Below, one piece after another: positions 8,751 through 16,489 of a DNA stretch of 64,000 nucleotides. The position numbers and the translations under genes were made by a program. How positions within the stretch are numbered: the first letter of the stretch is position 1; each line of letters opens with the position of its first letter. The stretch comes from Acetobacter senegalensis (GTDB lineage: Bacteria > Pseudomonadota > Alphaproteobacteria > Acetobacterales > Acetobacteraceae), in assembly GCF_001580995.1 (NCBI RefSeq), contig NZ_LHZU01000130.1, forward strand, positions 1 to 64,000, given 5' to 3'. The notes under the pieces are model-generated. The model worked only from the letters and a program-made list of their open reading frames with translations. It was not told the DNA's origin and searched no databases.

Positions 8751-9497
8751 ATGGCTGGAAAAATTATCTGTGCAGGCTTGGGGCCTGGAGCACCAGACCT
8801 GCTAAGTGTAAGAGCTGACCGTGTGATCCGTTCTGCCCGACATATCGCATATTTTCATAAGGCGGGTCACAGGGGGCAAGCGCGGCAGATTGTTGACGGC
8901 ATGCTGATGTCTGACGCGATTGAATATCCGATGGAATATCCCGTCACGACTGAACTTCCGGTGGCCAGCGTAGCGTATCGTCATGCGTTGGCAGAGTTTT
9001 ATGACAAGTGGGCTGACCGGCTGGCTGATCTGGCATGTAAGCATGAAGTGGTGGTTCTGTGCGAAGGAGACCCGTTTTTTTATGGCTCCTTCATGCATCT
9101 GCATATTCGTTTGCAAGACCGTGCCGCGATTGAGGTCATCCCTGGTATTACCGGCATGACAGGCTGCTGGAACGCCATTGGCACTCCTATGACATGGGGG
9201 GATGACGTCCTGACAGTGTTGACCGGCACAATGCAGGAGCGGGATCTGGTGGAACACATGCAGACTGCCGATGCGCTGGTAGTCATGAAAACGGGTAGAA
9301 ATCTTCCCAAGATCTGTCGTGCGCTGATGCAGGCCGACCGTCTGCATGACGCTTGGCTGGTTGAACGTGGCACCATGCCAAACCAGAAGATCATCCGTCT
9401 GGCAGACGCAGATCCTAACAATTGCCCTTATTTTGCAACGGTGCTGGTGCATGGACAGGGGCGCAGGCCTGACTTTGAAAAAAAGGCCGCGCAATGA
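8751..9497 (+). CDS. cobI: CobI, precorrin-2 C20-methyltransferase
   Basis: This SAM-dependent tetrapyrrole methylase makes precorrin-3A from precorrin-2. The N-terminal CAGLGPGAPDLLSVRA is the family glycine loop; CEGDPFFYGS (near 104) and VIPGITGM (near 127) are the SAM-site motifs typical of CobI/CbiL. Length 248 residues matches the family. It overlaps cobJ by four bases (ATGA), so translation is probably coupled. Confidence 0.93.
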   Translation: MAGKIICAGLGPGAPDLLSVRADRVIRSARHIAYFHKAGHRGQARQIVDGMLMSDAIEYPMEYPVTTELPVASVAYRHALAEFYDKWADRLADLACKHEVVVLCEGDPFFYGSFMHLHIRLQDRAAIEVIPGITGMTGCWNAIGTPMTWGDDVLTVLTGTMQERDLVEHMQTADALVVMKTGRNLPKICRALMQADRLHDAWLVERGTMPNQKIIRLADADPNNCPYFATVLVHGQGRRPDFEKKAAQ

Positions 9498-10228
9498 CAG
9501 GAACCTTGATTGTTGCCGGGCTCGGGCCCGGCGATGAAGCGCTCATAACGCCAGAAGTGACCGTTGCCCTTGCTGAAGCGACGGATGTGGTAGGATATAT
9601 TCCGTATGTAGCACGCATTGCTAAACGTGAGGGGCTGACGCTGCACGCTACGGACAACCGCGTTGAACTGGAGCGTGCTACGCACGCACTGGAAATGGCC
9701 GCTTCAGGTCGTAAAGTTGTTGTTGTGTCGTCAGGTGATCCCGGCGTTTTCGCCATGGCTGCTGCAGTATTCGAAGCCATGGAACGTGCCCCACATCTGT
9801 CTAAAGTAGACGTTCGTATTTTACCGGGTATCACCGCGATGTTAGCGGCCGCCGCCAAGATAGGCGCACCGCTTGGTCATGATTTTTGTGCCATAAATCT
9901 TTCGGATAATCTCAAGCCTTGGGCCATTGTTGAGCGAAGGCTCCGTCTTGCAGCGCAAGCAGATTTTGCAATGGCGTTTTATAATCCGCGCTCTGCAAGC
10001 CGTCCGCATCAATTTGCGCAAACGCTTGATATTCTAAGGGAAGAGTGCGGGCCGGACCGGATTATTCTGTTTGCGCGAGCTGTCACCACTCCTCAGGAAC
10101 AGATCAGGGCAACAACACTGGGGGAAGCGCGTCCTGAAATGGCCGACATGCGTACGGTGGTTCTGCTAGGGAATGCCTCAACACGGTCGATCGGGCGGTA
10201 TGTTTATACACCAAGGCACGCAGGATGA
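9494..10228 (+). CDS. cobJ: CobJ, precorrin-3B C17-methyltransferase
   Basis: CobJ methylates C17 and drives ring contraction to precorrin-4. The protein opens with VAGLGPGDEALITPEV, then SSGDPGVFAMAAAVFE (near 76) and ILPGITAMLAAAAKIGAPLGHDFCAINLSD (near 113), all characteristic of CobJ/CbiH; AFYNPRSASRP is also diagnostic. Length 244 residues. Its 3' end converges on and overlaps cobK, which is on the other strand, by 25 bases. Confidence 0.94.
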   Translation: MTGTLIVAGLGPGDEALITPEVTVALAEATDVVGYIPYVARIAKREGLTLHATDNRVELERATHALEMAASGRKVVVVSSGDPGVFAMAAAVFEAMERAPHLSKVDVRILPGITAMLAAAAKIGAPLGHDFCAINLSDNLKPWAIVERRLRLAAQADFAMAFYNPRSASRPHQFAQTLDILREECGPDRIILFARAVTTPQEQIRATTLGEARPEMADMRTVVLLGNASTRSIGRYVYTPRHAG

Positions 10229-10950
10229 CCCAGCCACTTCATAACGTCCTCTGGCGTGCGGGCAATGACACGCGGCGGCATAACGGGCCGATCGATCAGA
10301 ATGACGGGCAAACCCAATGCCCGCGCCGCGTCAAGCTTGGCACGGGCGCCCATGCCGCCAGCATTTTTTGCAACAACATGGGTTATACAATGGTGTTGCA
10401 TAAGAGCCGTGTCGCCTTCCTCCGTAAACGGGCCACGCGCAATAACGACATTCGCATTGGCCAACGGCAGCGGAGCCTCTGGGGAGTCAACCAGACGCAG
10501 CAGATATTCATGCTGTGGGCGCGTAGCAAACACACGGATCAACTGTTTCCCGATAGCCAGAAAGACCTTGGCGGGCATAACGGGCAAGGCTGCAACAGCA
10601 CTGACTGCGTCTGGCACCATAAGCCAGTTATCTCCCTGCTTCGGTATCCAGGGGGCGCGCTCAAACGCAAGCAGAGGAACGTCAACTTTAGCACAGGCAG
10701 TAAGCGCATTTTTGCTCATCTGGGCAGCAAAAGGATGGGTCGCGTCAATTACATGGGTTATGTCTGCGTCACGCAGATAGGCCGCCAAACCGTCCGGGCC
10801 GCCGAACCCACCAACGCGCACAGGCAGAGGTTGCTGACGTGGGGCAGCGGTTCTGCCGGCGTAGGAAAATATGGTATCCACGCCGGCCTCCGCCAGAATA
10901 CGCGCCATCAGACTGGCTTCTGTGGTGCCGCCCAGCAAAAGAACGCGCAT
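10204..10950 (-). CDS. cobK: CobK, precorrin-6A reductase, in inverted orientation
   Basis: CobK reduces precorrin-6A to 6B with NADPH. The start at 10950 is chosen because the protein then opens with MRVLLLGGTTEAS, the Rossmann signature of CobK; the longer frame would run into cobL. Also seen are DATHPFAAQMS (near 80), a CobK hallmark, and KNAGGMGARAKLDAARALGLPVILIDRP near the end. It is the only reverse-strand gene in the operon. It overlaps the 3' end of cobJ, and its start codon is one base away from that of cobL. Its promoter must therefore lie inside cobL, antisense to it. Confidence 0.94.
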   Translation of the reverse strand: MRVLLLGGTTEASLMARILAEAGVDTIFSYAGRTAAPRQQPLPVRVGGFGGPDGLAAYLRDADITHVIDATHPFAAQMSKNALTACAKVDVPLLAFERAPWIPKQGDNWLMVPDAVSAVAALPVMPAKVFLAIGKQLIRVFATRPQHEYLLRLVDSPEAPLPLANANVVIARGPFTEEGDTALMQHHCITHVVAKNAGGMGARAKLDAARALGLPVILIDRPVMPPRVIARTPEDVMKWLGHPACLGV

Positions 10951-10951
10951 T

Positions 10952-12145
10952 ATGGCTAACTCCCCGGCTGCCCCTTGGCTTATCATCATCGGTCTTGGTG
11001 AAGACGGAATGGCAGGTTTACCCGTAGCGCGCCAGACTGAACTGGCCAACGCTGAGCTGATTTTTGGTGGCCACCGTCATCTGGCATTGGTTGATGCGGG
11101 CGACCGTGGCTGCCCGTGGCCGGTCCCATTTTCCATTGATCTCGTTCTGGCTGCCCGTGGTCGGAAGGTCGTTGTGCTGGCATCAGGAGACCCCTTCTGG
11201 TTTGGTGCTGGCACCCGTCTTGCAGCTAACCTCTCACCAGAAGAATGGATTGCGCATCCGGCTCCCTCCACTTTCTCTCTTGCGGCGAGCAGGCTGGGGT
11301 GGGCGCTGGAGCATGTGGCGTGCATAGCCCTGCATGCGGCACCATTTGAACGGTTAAAGCCCGTTCTACATTCCAAAGGGCGTATCATCTGCTTGATACG
11401 GGATGGCTCTGCTGTTGGTTCCTTGGCCAAATGGCTTACGGAACAGGGCTTTGGGTCCTCAACGCTCCACATAATGGAGGCACTGGGCGGACCGCAGGAA
11501 CGTATTCGCACTGTGATATGTCAGCAGTTTGCTTATACTGATGTAAGATCTCCCGTTGCTGTCGCGATTACTTTGTGTGGTCCCGCGGGGCTAAGCCGGG
11601 CGTCCGGCCTGCCAGACAATACGTTTCTTCATGATGGACAGATTACGAAACGGCCTATCCGCGCTCTCACCCTTTCCACGCTAGCTCCGCGACCGGGAGA
11701 CTTGTTGTGGGATATCGGTGCAGGCTCCGGATCAATCTCTCTGGAATGGTGCCTGGCAAGTGGGCAGGCCATTGCTGTGGAACCGCGAGCAGATCGTGCA
11801 GCAAATATTCGCGCGTCAGCCAGTGCCTTAGGTGTAGAGCCGGTCATTCAGGTGGTGGAAGGTCGGGCACCGCAGATACTTCATAATCTGCCGACACCTG
11901 ATGCCGTATTTATTGGCGGCGGTGCCACCTCTGCGCTGCTGGAGTATGTGTGGGGAAATGTTCCTTCGGGCACGCGCATCGTAGCCAATGGCGTGACGCT
12001 TGAGACAGAAGCGCTTCTGGCCACATGGTATGGGCACAAGGGGGGAGATCTTTTGCGGATAGAATTGGCAAATGCTGCCCCTTTAGGAACTATGCAGGGC
12101 TGGCTTCCGGCGCGGCCCATCGTGCAATGGAGCATCGTAAGATGA
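10952..12145 (+). CDS. cobL: CobL, precorrin-6Y C5,15-methyltransferase (decarboxylating)
   Basis: A two-domain fusion of 397 residues. The N-terminal half is a tetrapyrrole methylase (IIIGLGEDGMAGL near 12, LASGDPFWFGAG near 76) and the C-terminal half a CbiT-like class I methyltransferase (GDLLWDIGAGSGSISLEW near 248, VFIGGG near 315). It methylates C5 and C15 and removes the acetate carboxyl at C12. The start at 10952 was chosen over the in-frame upstream ATG at 10871, which lies inside cobK and lacks homology. It overlaps cobE by four bases. Confidence 0.94.
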   Translation: MANSPAAPWLIIIGLGEDGMAGLPVARQTELANAELIFGGHRHLALVDAGDRGCPWPVPFSIDLVLAARGRKVVVLASGDPFWFGAGTRLAANLSPEEWIAHPAPSTFSLAASRLGWALEHVACIALHAAPFERLKPVLHSKGRIICLIRDGSAVGSLAKWLTEQGFGSSTLHIMEALGGPQERIRTVICQQFAYTDVRSPVAVAITLCGPAGLSRASGLPDNTFLHDGQITKRPIRALTLSTLAPRPGDLLWDIGAGSGSISLEWCLASGQAIAVEPRADRAANIRASASALGVEPVIQVVEGRAPQILHNLPTPDAVFIGGGATSALLEYVWGNVPSGTRIVANGVTLETEALLATWYGHKGGDLLRIELANAAPLGTMQGWLPARPIVQWSIVR

Positions 12146-12504
12146 AAGTTGCTGGTTTTGGTTTTCGGGAGGCTGCTACCCTCACCTCGCTCCGGAATGC
12201 ATTGGATGCAGCACGCGGCCACGAAAGCGTTGGGGCTGTGGCCACGCTTGCGCACAAGGCATGCACGCCAGTGTTTATCGCGCTGGCTGAAGAACTGGGC
12301 GTGCCTGTTCGTGCAATCGCAATGGAAACGCTGGCAGGTATCAGCACGCCTACCCGCTCAGAGCGCATCATGCTGCGTTTTGGAACTGGTTGTATTGCAG
12401 AAGCTACGGCATTGGCTGGTGCCGGGTTTGGGGCGCGTCTGATGGTGCATCGCACTGTTTCGGCCGATGGCATGGCAACAGCGGCTATTGCGGAGCTAGC
12501 ATGA
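12142..12504 (+). CDS. cobE: CobE, cobalamin biosynthesis protein (CbiG C-terminal domain family)
   Basis: This 120-residue protein begins [13 protein letters not shown], the start of the CobE/CbiG_C fold, and retains [18 protein letters not shown] and TPTRSERI-like segments. CobE is needed for aerobic cobalamin synthesis; its exact role is unsettled, but it is thought to assist around the lactone/ring-contraction stage. The start overlaps the cobL stop (ATGA). The upstream in-frame extension to 12025 would lie within cobL and is not supported. Confidence 0.88.
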   Translation: MKVAGFGFREAATLTSLRNALDAARGHESVGAVATLAHKACTPVFIALAEELGVPVRAIAMETLAGISTPTRSERIMLRFGTGCIAEATALAGAGFGARLMVHRTVSADGMATAAIAELA

Positions 12505-12545
12505 TCAAGCATGGCCAAAAATCTGACTCAGAAGGACACCATGGC

Positions 12546-13340
12546 ATGACTGTTCACTTCATTGGTGCCGGACCGGGTGCCCCAGACCTGATTACCCTGC
12601 GTGGACGCGATCTGATAGCAGCCAGTCCAGTCTGCCTTTATGCCGGGTCTCTGGTGCCAGAGGCTCTGCTTGACTATTGCCCTCCGGGGGCGCGGATCAT
12701 CAACACAGCTCCTCTTTCTCTGGACGAGATCATTGCGGAAATTGAAACAGCATATGCAGCCGGCCAAGACGTTGCTCGGCTGCATTCTGGTGACCTCTCC
12801 GTATGGTCGGCTATGGGAGAACAATTACGCCGCTTACGCGCCTTAGGAATTCCTTATGATGTAACGCCCGGTGTTCCTTCCTTCGCTGCTGCCGCTGCTG
12901 CGTTGGGAACCGAACTGACTTTGCCGGGCGTTGTTCAGTCGGTCGTGCTGACACGTACGTCTGGGCGCGCAACATCCATGCCACCAGCCGAGAACCTGGC
13001 AGCATTTGCCGCAACTGGTGCAACGCTTGCCATTCACCTGTCCATCCATGTGCTGGACCGCGTCGTGGCGGAACTGACGCCTTATTACGGAAGCGATTGT
13101 CCGGTTGCCATTGTCTGGCGTGCCAGTTGGCCTGATGAGCGTATTGTTCGTGCTACCTTGGAAACGCTTGGTGGTGCACTGGCAAATGAGCTGGCGAGTG
13201 AACTTGAACGGACGGCCCTTATTTTGGTTGGTAGATCACTGGGGGCTACGGATTTTGAGACAAGCCGCCTCTATGCTGCGGATTATGACCGCCGTTTCCG
13301 CCCTCTCGGCACTGCTCCACGCTTTCCAGAGACAACGTGA
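12546..13340 (+). CDS. cobM: CobM, precorrin-4 C11-methyltransferase
   Basis: This tetrapyrrole methylase makes precorrin-5. From the chosen ATG it begins [20 protein letters not shown], the standard CobM start, and contains [15 protein letters not shown] (near 86) and [16 protein letters not shown] (near 112). AGAAGGA-type sequence (12530-12536) sits 9 bases upstream of 12546. An alternative ATG at 12501 overlaps cobE by four bases and adds 15 polar residues; it cannot be excluded. Length 264 residues. Confidence 0.93.
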   Translation: MTVHFIGAGPGAPDLITLRGRDLIAASPVCLYAGSLVPEALLDYCPPGARIINTAPLSLDEIIAEIETAYAAGQDVARLHSGDLSVWSAMGEQLRRLRALGIPYDVTPGVPSFAAAAAALGTELTLPGVVQSVVLTRTSGRATSMPPAENLAAFAATGATLAIHLSIHVLDRVVAELTPYYGSDCPVAIVWRASWPDERIVRATLETLGGALANELASELERTALILVGRSLGATDFETSRLYAADYDRRFRPLGTAPRFPETT

Positions 13341-14662
13341 TGCCTGACCGCCCGAACTGTCCAGGTCTGATTATTTCAGCTCCCGCTTCCGGCGCGGGCA
13401 AGACCATGGTGACTCTGGGTATTATCGCTGCATTGAAGGCTCGTGGGCTTGATATTCAGCCGTTCAAGAATGGGCCGGATTATATAGACCCCGCTTTTCA
13501 CAAGGCCGCGTCTGGCCGCGTTTCCTTCAACCTTGACAGTTGGGCCATGTCTGCGGAGCGGCTTTCTGGCCTGATCGGGGATCGGGCGGATGCGGACCTG
13601 ATGATCGCAGAAGGCTCAATGGGCCTGTTTGACGGTGTGGCAGAAGCGGGCGAAGCCGGGAATGGTGCCAGCGCAGATCTGGCTGCGTTTACTGGCTGGC
13701 CGGTTCTGCTCGTGTTGGATGTTTCCGGGCAGGCGCAGTCTGCTGCGGCTATCGCCCATGGCTTCGCAACGTTCTCTCCCGATGTCAGACTGGGCGGGGT
13801 TATTCTCAATCGGGTAGCCAGCCCACGGCATGAAGCTTTGATCCGTATTGGCATGGAAACGGCAGGGCTCCCTATAGTGGGTGCTCTCCCTAGGCACGGA
13901 GCTGTGACGTTACCCGAACGGCATCTCGGTCTGGTGCAGGCTGAAGAACAACCTCACCTCGCCTCACTGTTGGACGAACTGGGCCAGTTCATTGCCGCGC
14001 ATGTGGATATGGACCTTATTCTGGCCATGGCCGGCAATACTCATCAGCTTAGCGCCACGTCCGTCAGCATATCTCCTCCGGGTCAGCGTATTGCTCTGGC
14101 AAGGGATGCGGCCTTTTCATTTATTTATCCTCATCTTCTTGAAGGGTGGCGCGCTGCTGGGGCCGAAATTGTGCCGTTCTCCCCCCTTTCTGACGAAGCA
14201 CCAGATCCAGATGCGGACGTCTGCTGGCTTCCCGGTGGTTATCCGGAACTGCATGCGGGCACTCTGGCAACAGCAACTCATTTCCACCAAAAATTGCGAG
14301 AATTTGCGCTCACCCGGCCTGTTCATGGGGAGTGTGGCGGCTACATGGTCATGGGGACGAGCTTGATTGACGCGCAAGGAGTAAGCCACCGCATGGTAGG
14401 GCTGCTTGGTCTGGAAACATCTTTCGCCAAGCGCCGTATGCATCTGGGTTACAGGCTGGCCACCCTTACTGCCCCCATTCCCGGCTACAATGCGGGGCAG
14501 CGCTTGCGTGGGCATGAATTCCATTATGCCAGCATTACAAGTCAACCTGATAACACGCTGGCTCTGGCAATCGATGCGAATGGTAACGCCGTGCCGGAGG
14601 CGGGTTCACGCCGAGGTCTGGCAACTGGCACGTTTTTCCATCTGATTGCACCAGCAATATGA
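13340..14662 (+). CDS. cobB: CobB, hydrogenobyrinic acid a,c-diamide synthase
   Basis: CobB amidates the a and c side chains using glutamine and ATP. The N-terminal P-loop-like ISAPASGAGKTMVTLGI (residues 13-29) is the dethiobiotin-synthetase-like ATPase. The C-terminal half is a class I glutamine amidotransferase with GECGGYMVMG (Cys near 331) and the late HEFHYA motif. A GTG three bases upstream is an alternative start. The ATG overlaps the cobM stop by one base (TGATG). Length 440 residues is typical. Confidence 0.94.
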   Translation: MPDRPNCPGLIISAPASGAGKTMVTLGIIAALKARGLDIQPFKNGPDYIDPAFHKAASGRVSFNLDSWAMSAERLSGLIGDRADADLMIAEGSMGLFDGVAEAGEAGNGASADLAAFTGWPVLLVLDVSGQAQSAAAIAHGFATFSPDVRLGGVILNRVASPRHEALIRIGMETAGLPIVGALPRHGAVTLPERHLGLVQAEEQPHLASLLDELGQFIAAHVDMDLILAMAGNTHQLSATSVSISPPGQRIALARDAAFSFIYPHLLEGWRAAGAEIVPFSPLSDEAPDPDADVCWLPGGYPELHAGTLATATHFHQKLREFALTRPVHGECGGYMVMGTSLIDAQGVSHRMVGLLGLETSFAKRRMHLGYRLATLTAPIPGYNAGQRLRGHEFHYASITSQPDNTLALAIDANGNAVPEAGSRRGLATGTFFHLIAPAI

Positions 14663-14699
14663 TCCGCATTACCTGTTCCCGGCGGAGGGCTCTCGCTGG

Positions 14700-14912
14700 A
14701 TGACTGCAGCACACCGTCTCTCTGCTGCATTACCCAAGCCATTCTTACTGAACAGTTCCTTCCAAGGGTTATCTAAAGGGGGCGTTTGGCATGTGCGACG
14801 TAAGTGCATGCTCGCGCTGGCACATATGTATTTTCAGGAAACAATCATGCCTTCGACAGCATCCTTTGTGGAACATCTACTGACTCTCCTGGGGAAAATC
14901 GTTCATGCTTGA
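14700..14912 (+). CDS. Possible small protein between cobB and cobF, unrecognised
   Basis: The roughly 240 bases between cobB and cobF contain one forward frame of 70 codons from ATG 14700, preceded by GGAGGG at 14684-14689. It ends inside the first codons of cobF (8-base overlap), the coupling style used throughout this operon. The predicted product is basic in its middle part and matches no family I recognise; it lacks a clear signal peptide or membrane segment. It could equally be decayed sequence between two operon genes. Confidence 0.25.
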   Translation: MTAAHRLSAALPKPFLLNSSFQGLSKGGVWHVRRKCMLALAHMYFQETIMPSTASFVEHLLTLLGKIVHA

Positions 14913-15663
14913 TCTGGTTCTTGTTGGTATTGGAACGGGAAATCCTGACCATTTGACTTTGCAGGCGGTACGCGAACTCAATGCGGCCGATCTCATTCTT
15001 ATTCCCTGCAAAGGTCCGAACAAGGCGGATTTGGCCGATCTGCGACATACAATTTGTGAGCAGGTTCTGACCAATTCGGCCTGCCGTATCGTAGAGTTCG
15101 AAATGCCGCGTCGTGATGTGACTGATCCGAATTATCGTCATGGGGTGCTGCAATGGCATGATGCGATTGCCCGCGTGTGGCAGGAAACCATGGAGGTTAA
15201 TTTACCTCAAGGCGGCACAGTTGCTTTGCTGGTATGGGGAGATCCTTCTCTTTATGATAGTACTTTGCGCATTGCCTCTAGGCTTCAGCCTGCACGAAGA
15301 ATACGCAGCATTCCGGGAATCATGTCTCTTAATATGCTGGCTGCAGCCCATACGATCGCCCTTAATGATATAGGCACGCCGTTTACTGTCACAACTGGGC
15401 GTCAGTTACGCGATCATGGCTGGTCGGAAGGAAGCAATACGCTCATTGTCATGCTGGATGGAGAGTGTTCTTTCCAGCATATCCCCTCACAAGATGTCAT
15501 TATCTATTGGGGTGCGTATGTTGGTATGCCAGAGCAGATTTTACTTTCTGGCCCTTTGTCGGAAATTGGACCGGAGATCATTACCACTCGTGCTCAGGCA
15601 CGCGCGCACCATGGCTGGATCATGGATATCTATCTTCTTCGCCGTAAAATCTCAGAACAATAA
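14905..15663 (+). CDS. cobF: CobF, precorrin-6A synthase (deacetylating)
   Basis: CobF methylates C1 and releases the extruded acetate, giving precorrin-6A. The protein begins MLDLVLVGIGTGNPDHLTLQ and has VWGDPSLYDSTLRIA (near 110) and SIPGIMSLNMLAAAHTIALNDIG (near 134), which are specific to CobF; ITTGRQL-like TVTTGRQLRDHG follows. GGGGAAAA lies 7 bases before the ATG. Length 252 residues. It completes the aerobic methyltransferase set and is the last gene before the second riboswitch. Confidence 0.94.
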   Translation: MLDLVLVGIGTGNPDHLTLQAVRELNAADLILIPCKGPNKADLADLRHTICEQVLTNSACRIVEFEMPRRDVTDPNYRHGVLQWHDAIARVWQETMEVNLPQGGTVALLVWGDPSLYDSTLRIASRLQPARRIRSIPGIMSLNMLAAAHTIALNDIGTPFTVTTGRQLRDHGWSEGSNTLIVMLDGECSFQHIPSQDVIIYWGAYVGMPEQILLSGPLSEIGPEIITTRAQARAHHGWIMDIYLLRRKISEQ

Positions 15664-15874
15664 AAGCCCTTCATCAGCTACGAAAAATGGCATGGTGGAT
15701 GTGGTTTGCGCCATTATTGGTATGATGGGATAGAAACGATCATAGAGCTTTGAGTAACCGCCCTTACTGCCTGACCTGTATAGGGGGAACTGACAACATC
15801 TGTCTGACACGCTCTGGTACAAGCCGACAATCTCAAATACGGGCGGAATATCCTTGTTTCCGTGCGTGTCTGTA

Positions 15875-15904
15875 TTGAAATCATCGTAATTCCACGCTTA
15901 TAAA
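15875..15904 (+). promoter_or_regulatory. Probable sigma-70 promoter for the riboswitch-TonB transcript
   Basis: TTGAAA (15875-15880) and TATAAA (15899-15904) are separated by 18 bases, and the conserved part of the cobalamin aptamer begins only about 15-25 bases downstream. Position and match to consensus are both good. Confidence 0.6.
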
Positions 15905-15914
15905 GGGCGCATAG

Positions 15915-16125
15915 TCGATGGTTCCGTGCAAACGGATGAAAAGGGAATGCTGTATGCTTCGGCTGGACATGATGTCCGGAAGTCAGTCAGCAACTGCCCC
16001 CGCAACTGTTGGCGGTGAGAGTCTGTTTGTTATGTTTCCTTGCAGAAACAGGTCACTGGTTCGTTTGGACCGGGAAGGCTAAGCAGAACTCCGTGATCCG
16101 CGAGTCAGGAGACCTGCCATCGTCG
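15915..16125 (+). promoter_or_regulatory. Second cobalamin riboswitch, upstream of a TonB receptor
   Basis: Conserved aptamer elements appear in order: GGTTCCGTGC near 15920, AAAAGGGAATGCTG near 15938-15951, CAACTGCCCCCGCAACTGT near 15991-16009, GTCACTGG near 16052-16059, and the B12 box GAGTCAGGAGACCTGCCATC near 16103-16122. It controls the TonB receptor gene at 16490. An intrinsic terminator about 135 bases downstream of the aptamer suggests transcriptional attenuation. Boundaries are approximate. Confidence 0.95.
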
Positions 16126-16258
16126 TGATAAGCCCGGATACCGGTCGGGGATGGCCGTTTTCCAGAAAGACAAACGATGGAAACCTTAGTTCCGTTCATT
16201 CTTTTGCCGCACACACAAAGATATTTCCATATCCAGATGCGTCAGAGCGCCGCATTGT

Positions 16259-16281
16259 GCTGATTCACATCAGCGTTTTTT
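16259..16281 (+). terminator. Intrinsic terminator in the riboswitch leader
   Basis: GCTGAT (16259-16264) and ATCAGC (16269-16274) form a stem with a four-base loop, followed by G and six T. It stands between the cobalamin aptamer and the TonB receptor gene, as expected for the off-state of a transcriptional riboswitch. The stem is short, so strength is moderate. Confidence 0.65.
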
Positions 16282-16489
16282 CTTCCCCATTTTTATAATG
16301 GCTAATGGCCCGCTCTTCTGCGTCTGCTTTTTCCTGCGCGTTTGGTCTTCTATTCGCTGGCTCTGCTATCGAAAATCTGTGTTGGCCTTCTTCTTAGGTC
16401 AAATTGATCAGAAACGTTCCATCATACACGCATGATACGTACTTACGCTTTAGAAGACCGTCAGGCCTCTGCCGTGCCGCAGGACCATC

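Noticed and set aside
8802-9494. 230-codon reverse-strand open frame antisense to cobI
   Set aside because: cobI has all family motifs and tight operon spacing; the antisense translation looks random.
12025-12141. Longer start for cobE
   Set aside because: The extension lies inside cobL and shows no homology; ATG 12142 gives the usual four-base overlap.
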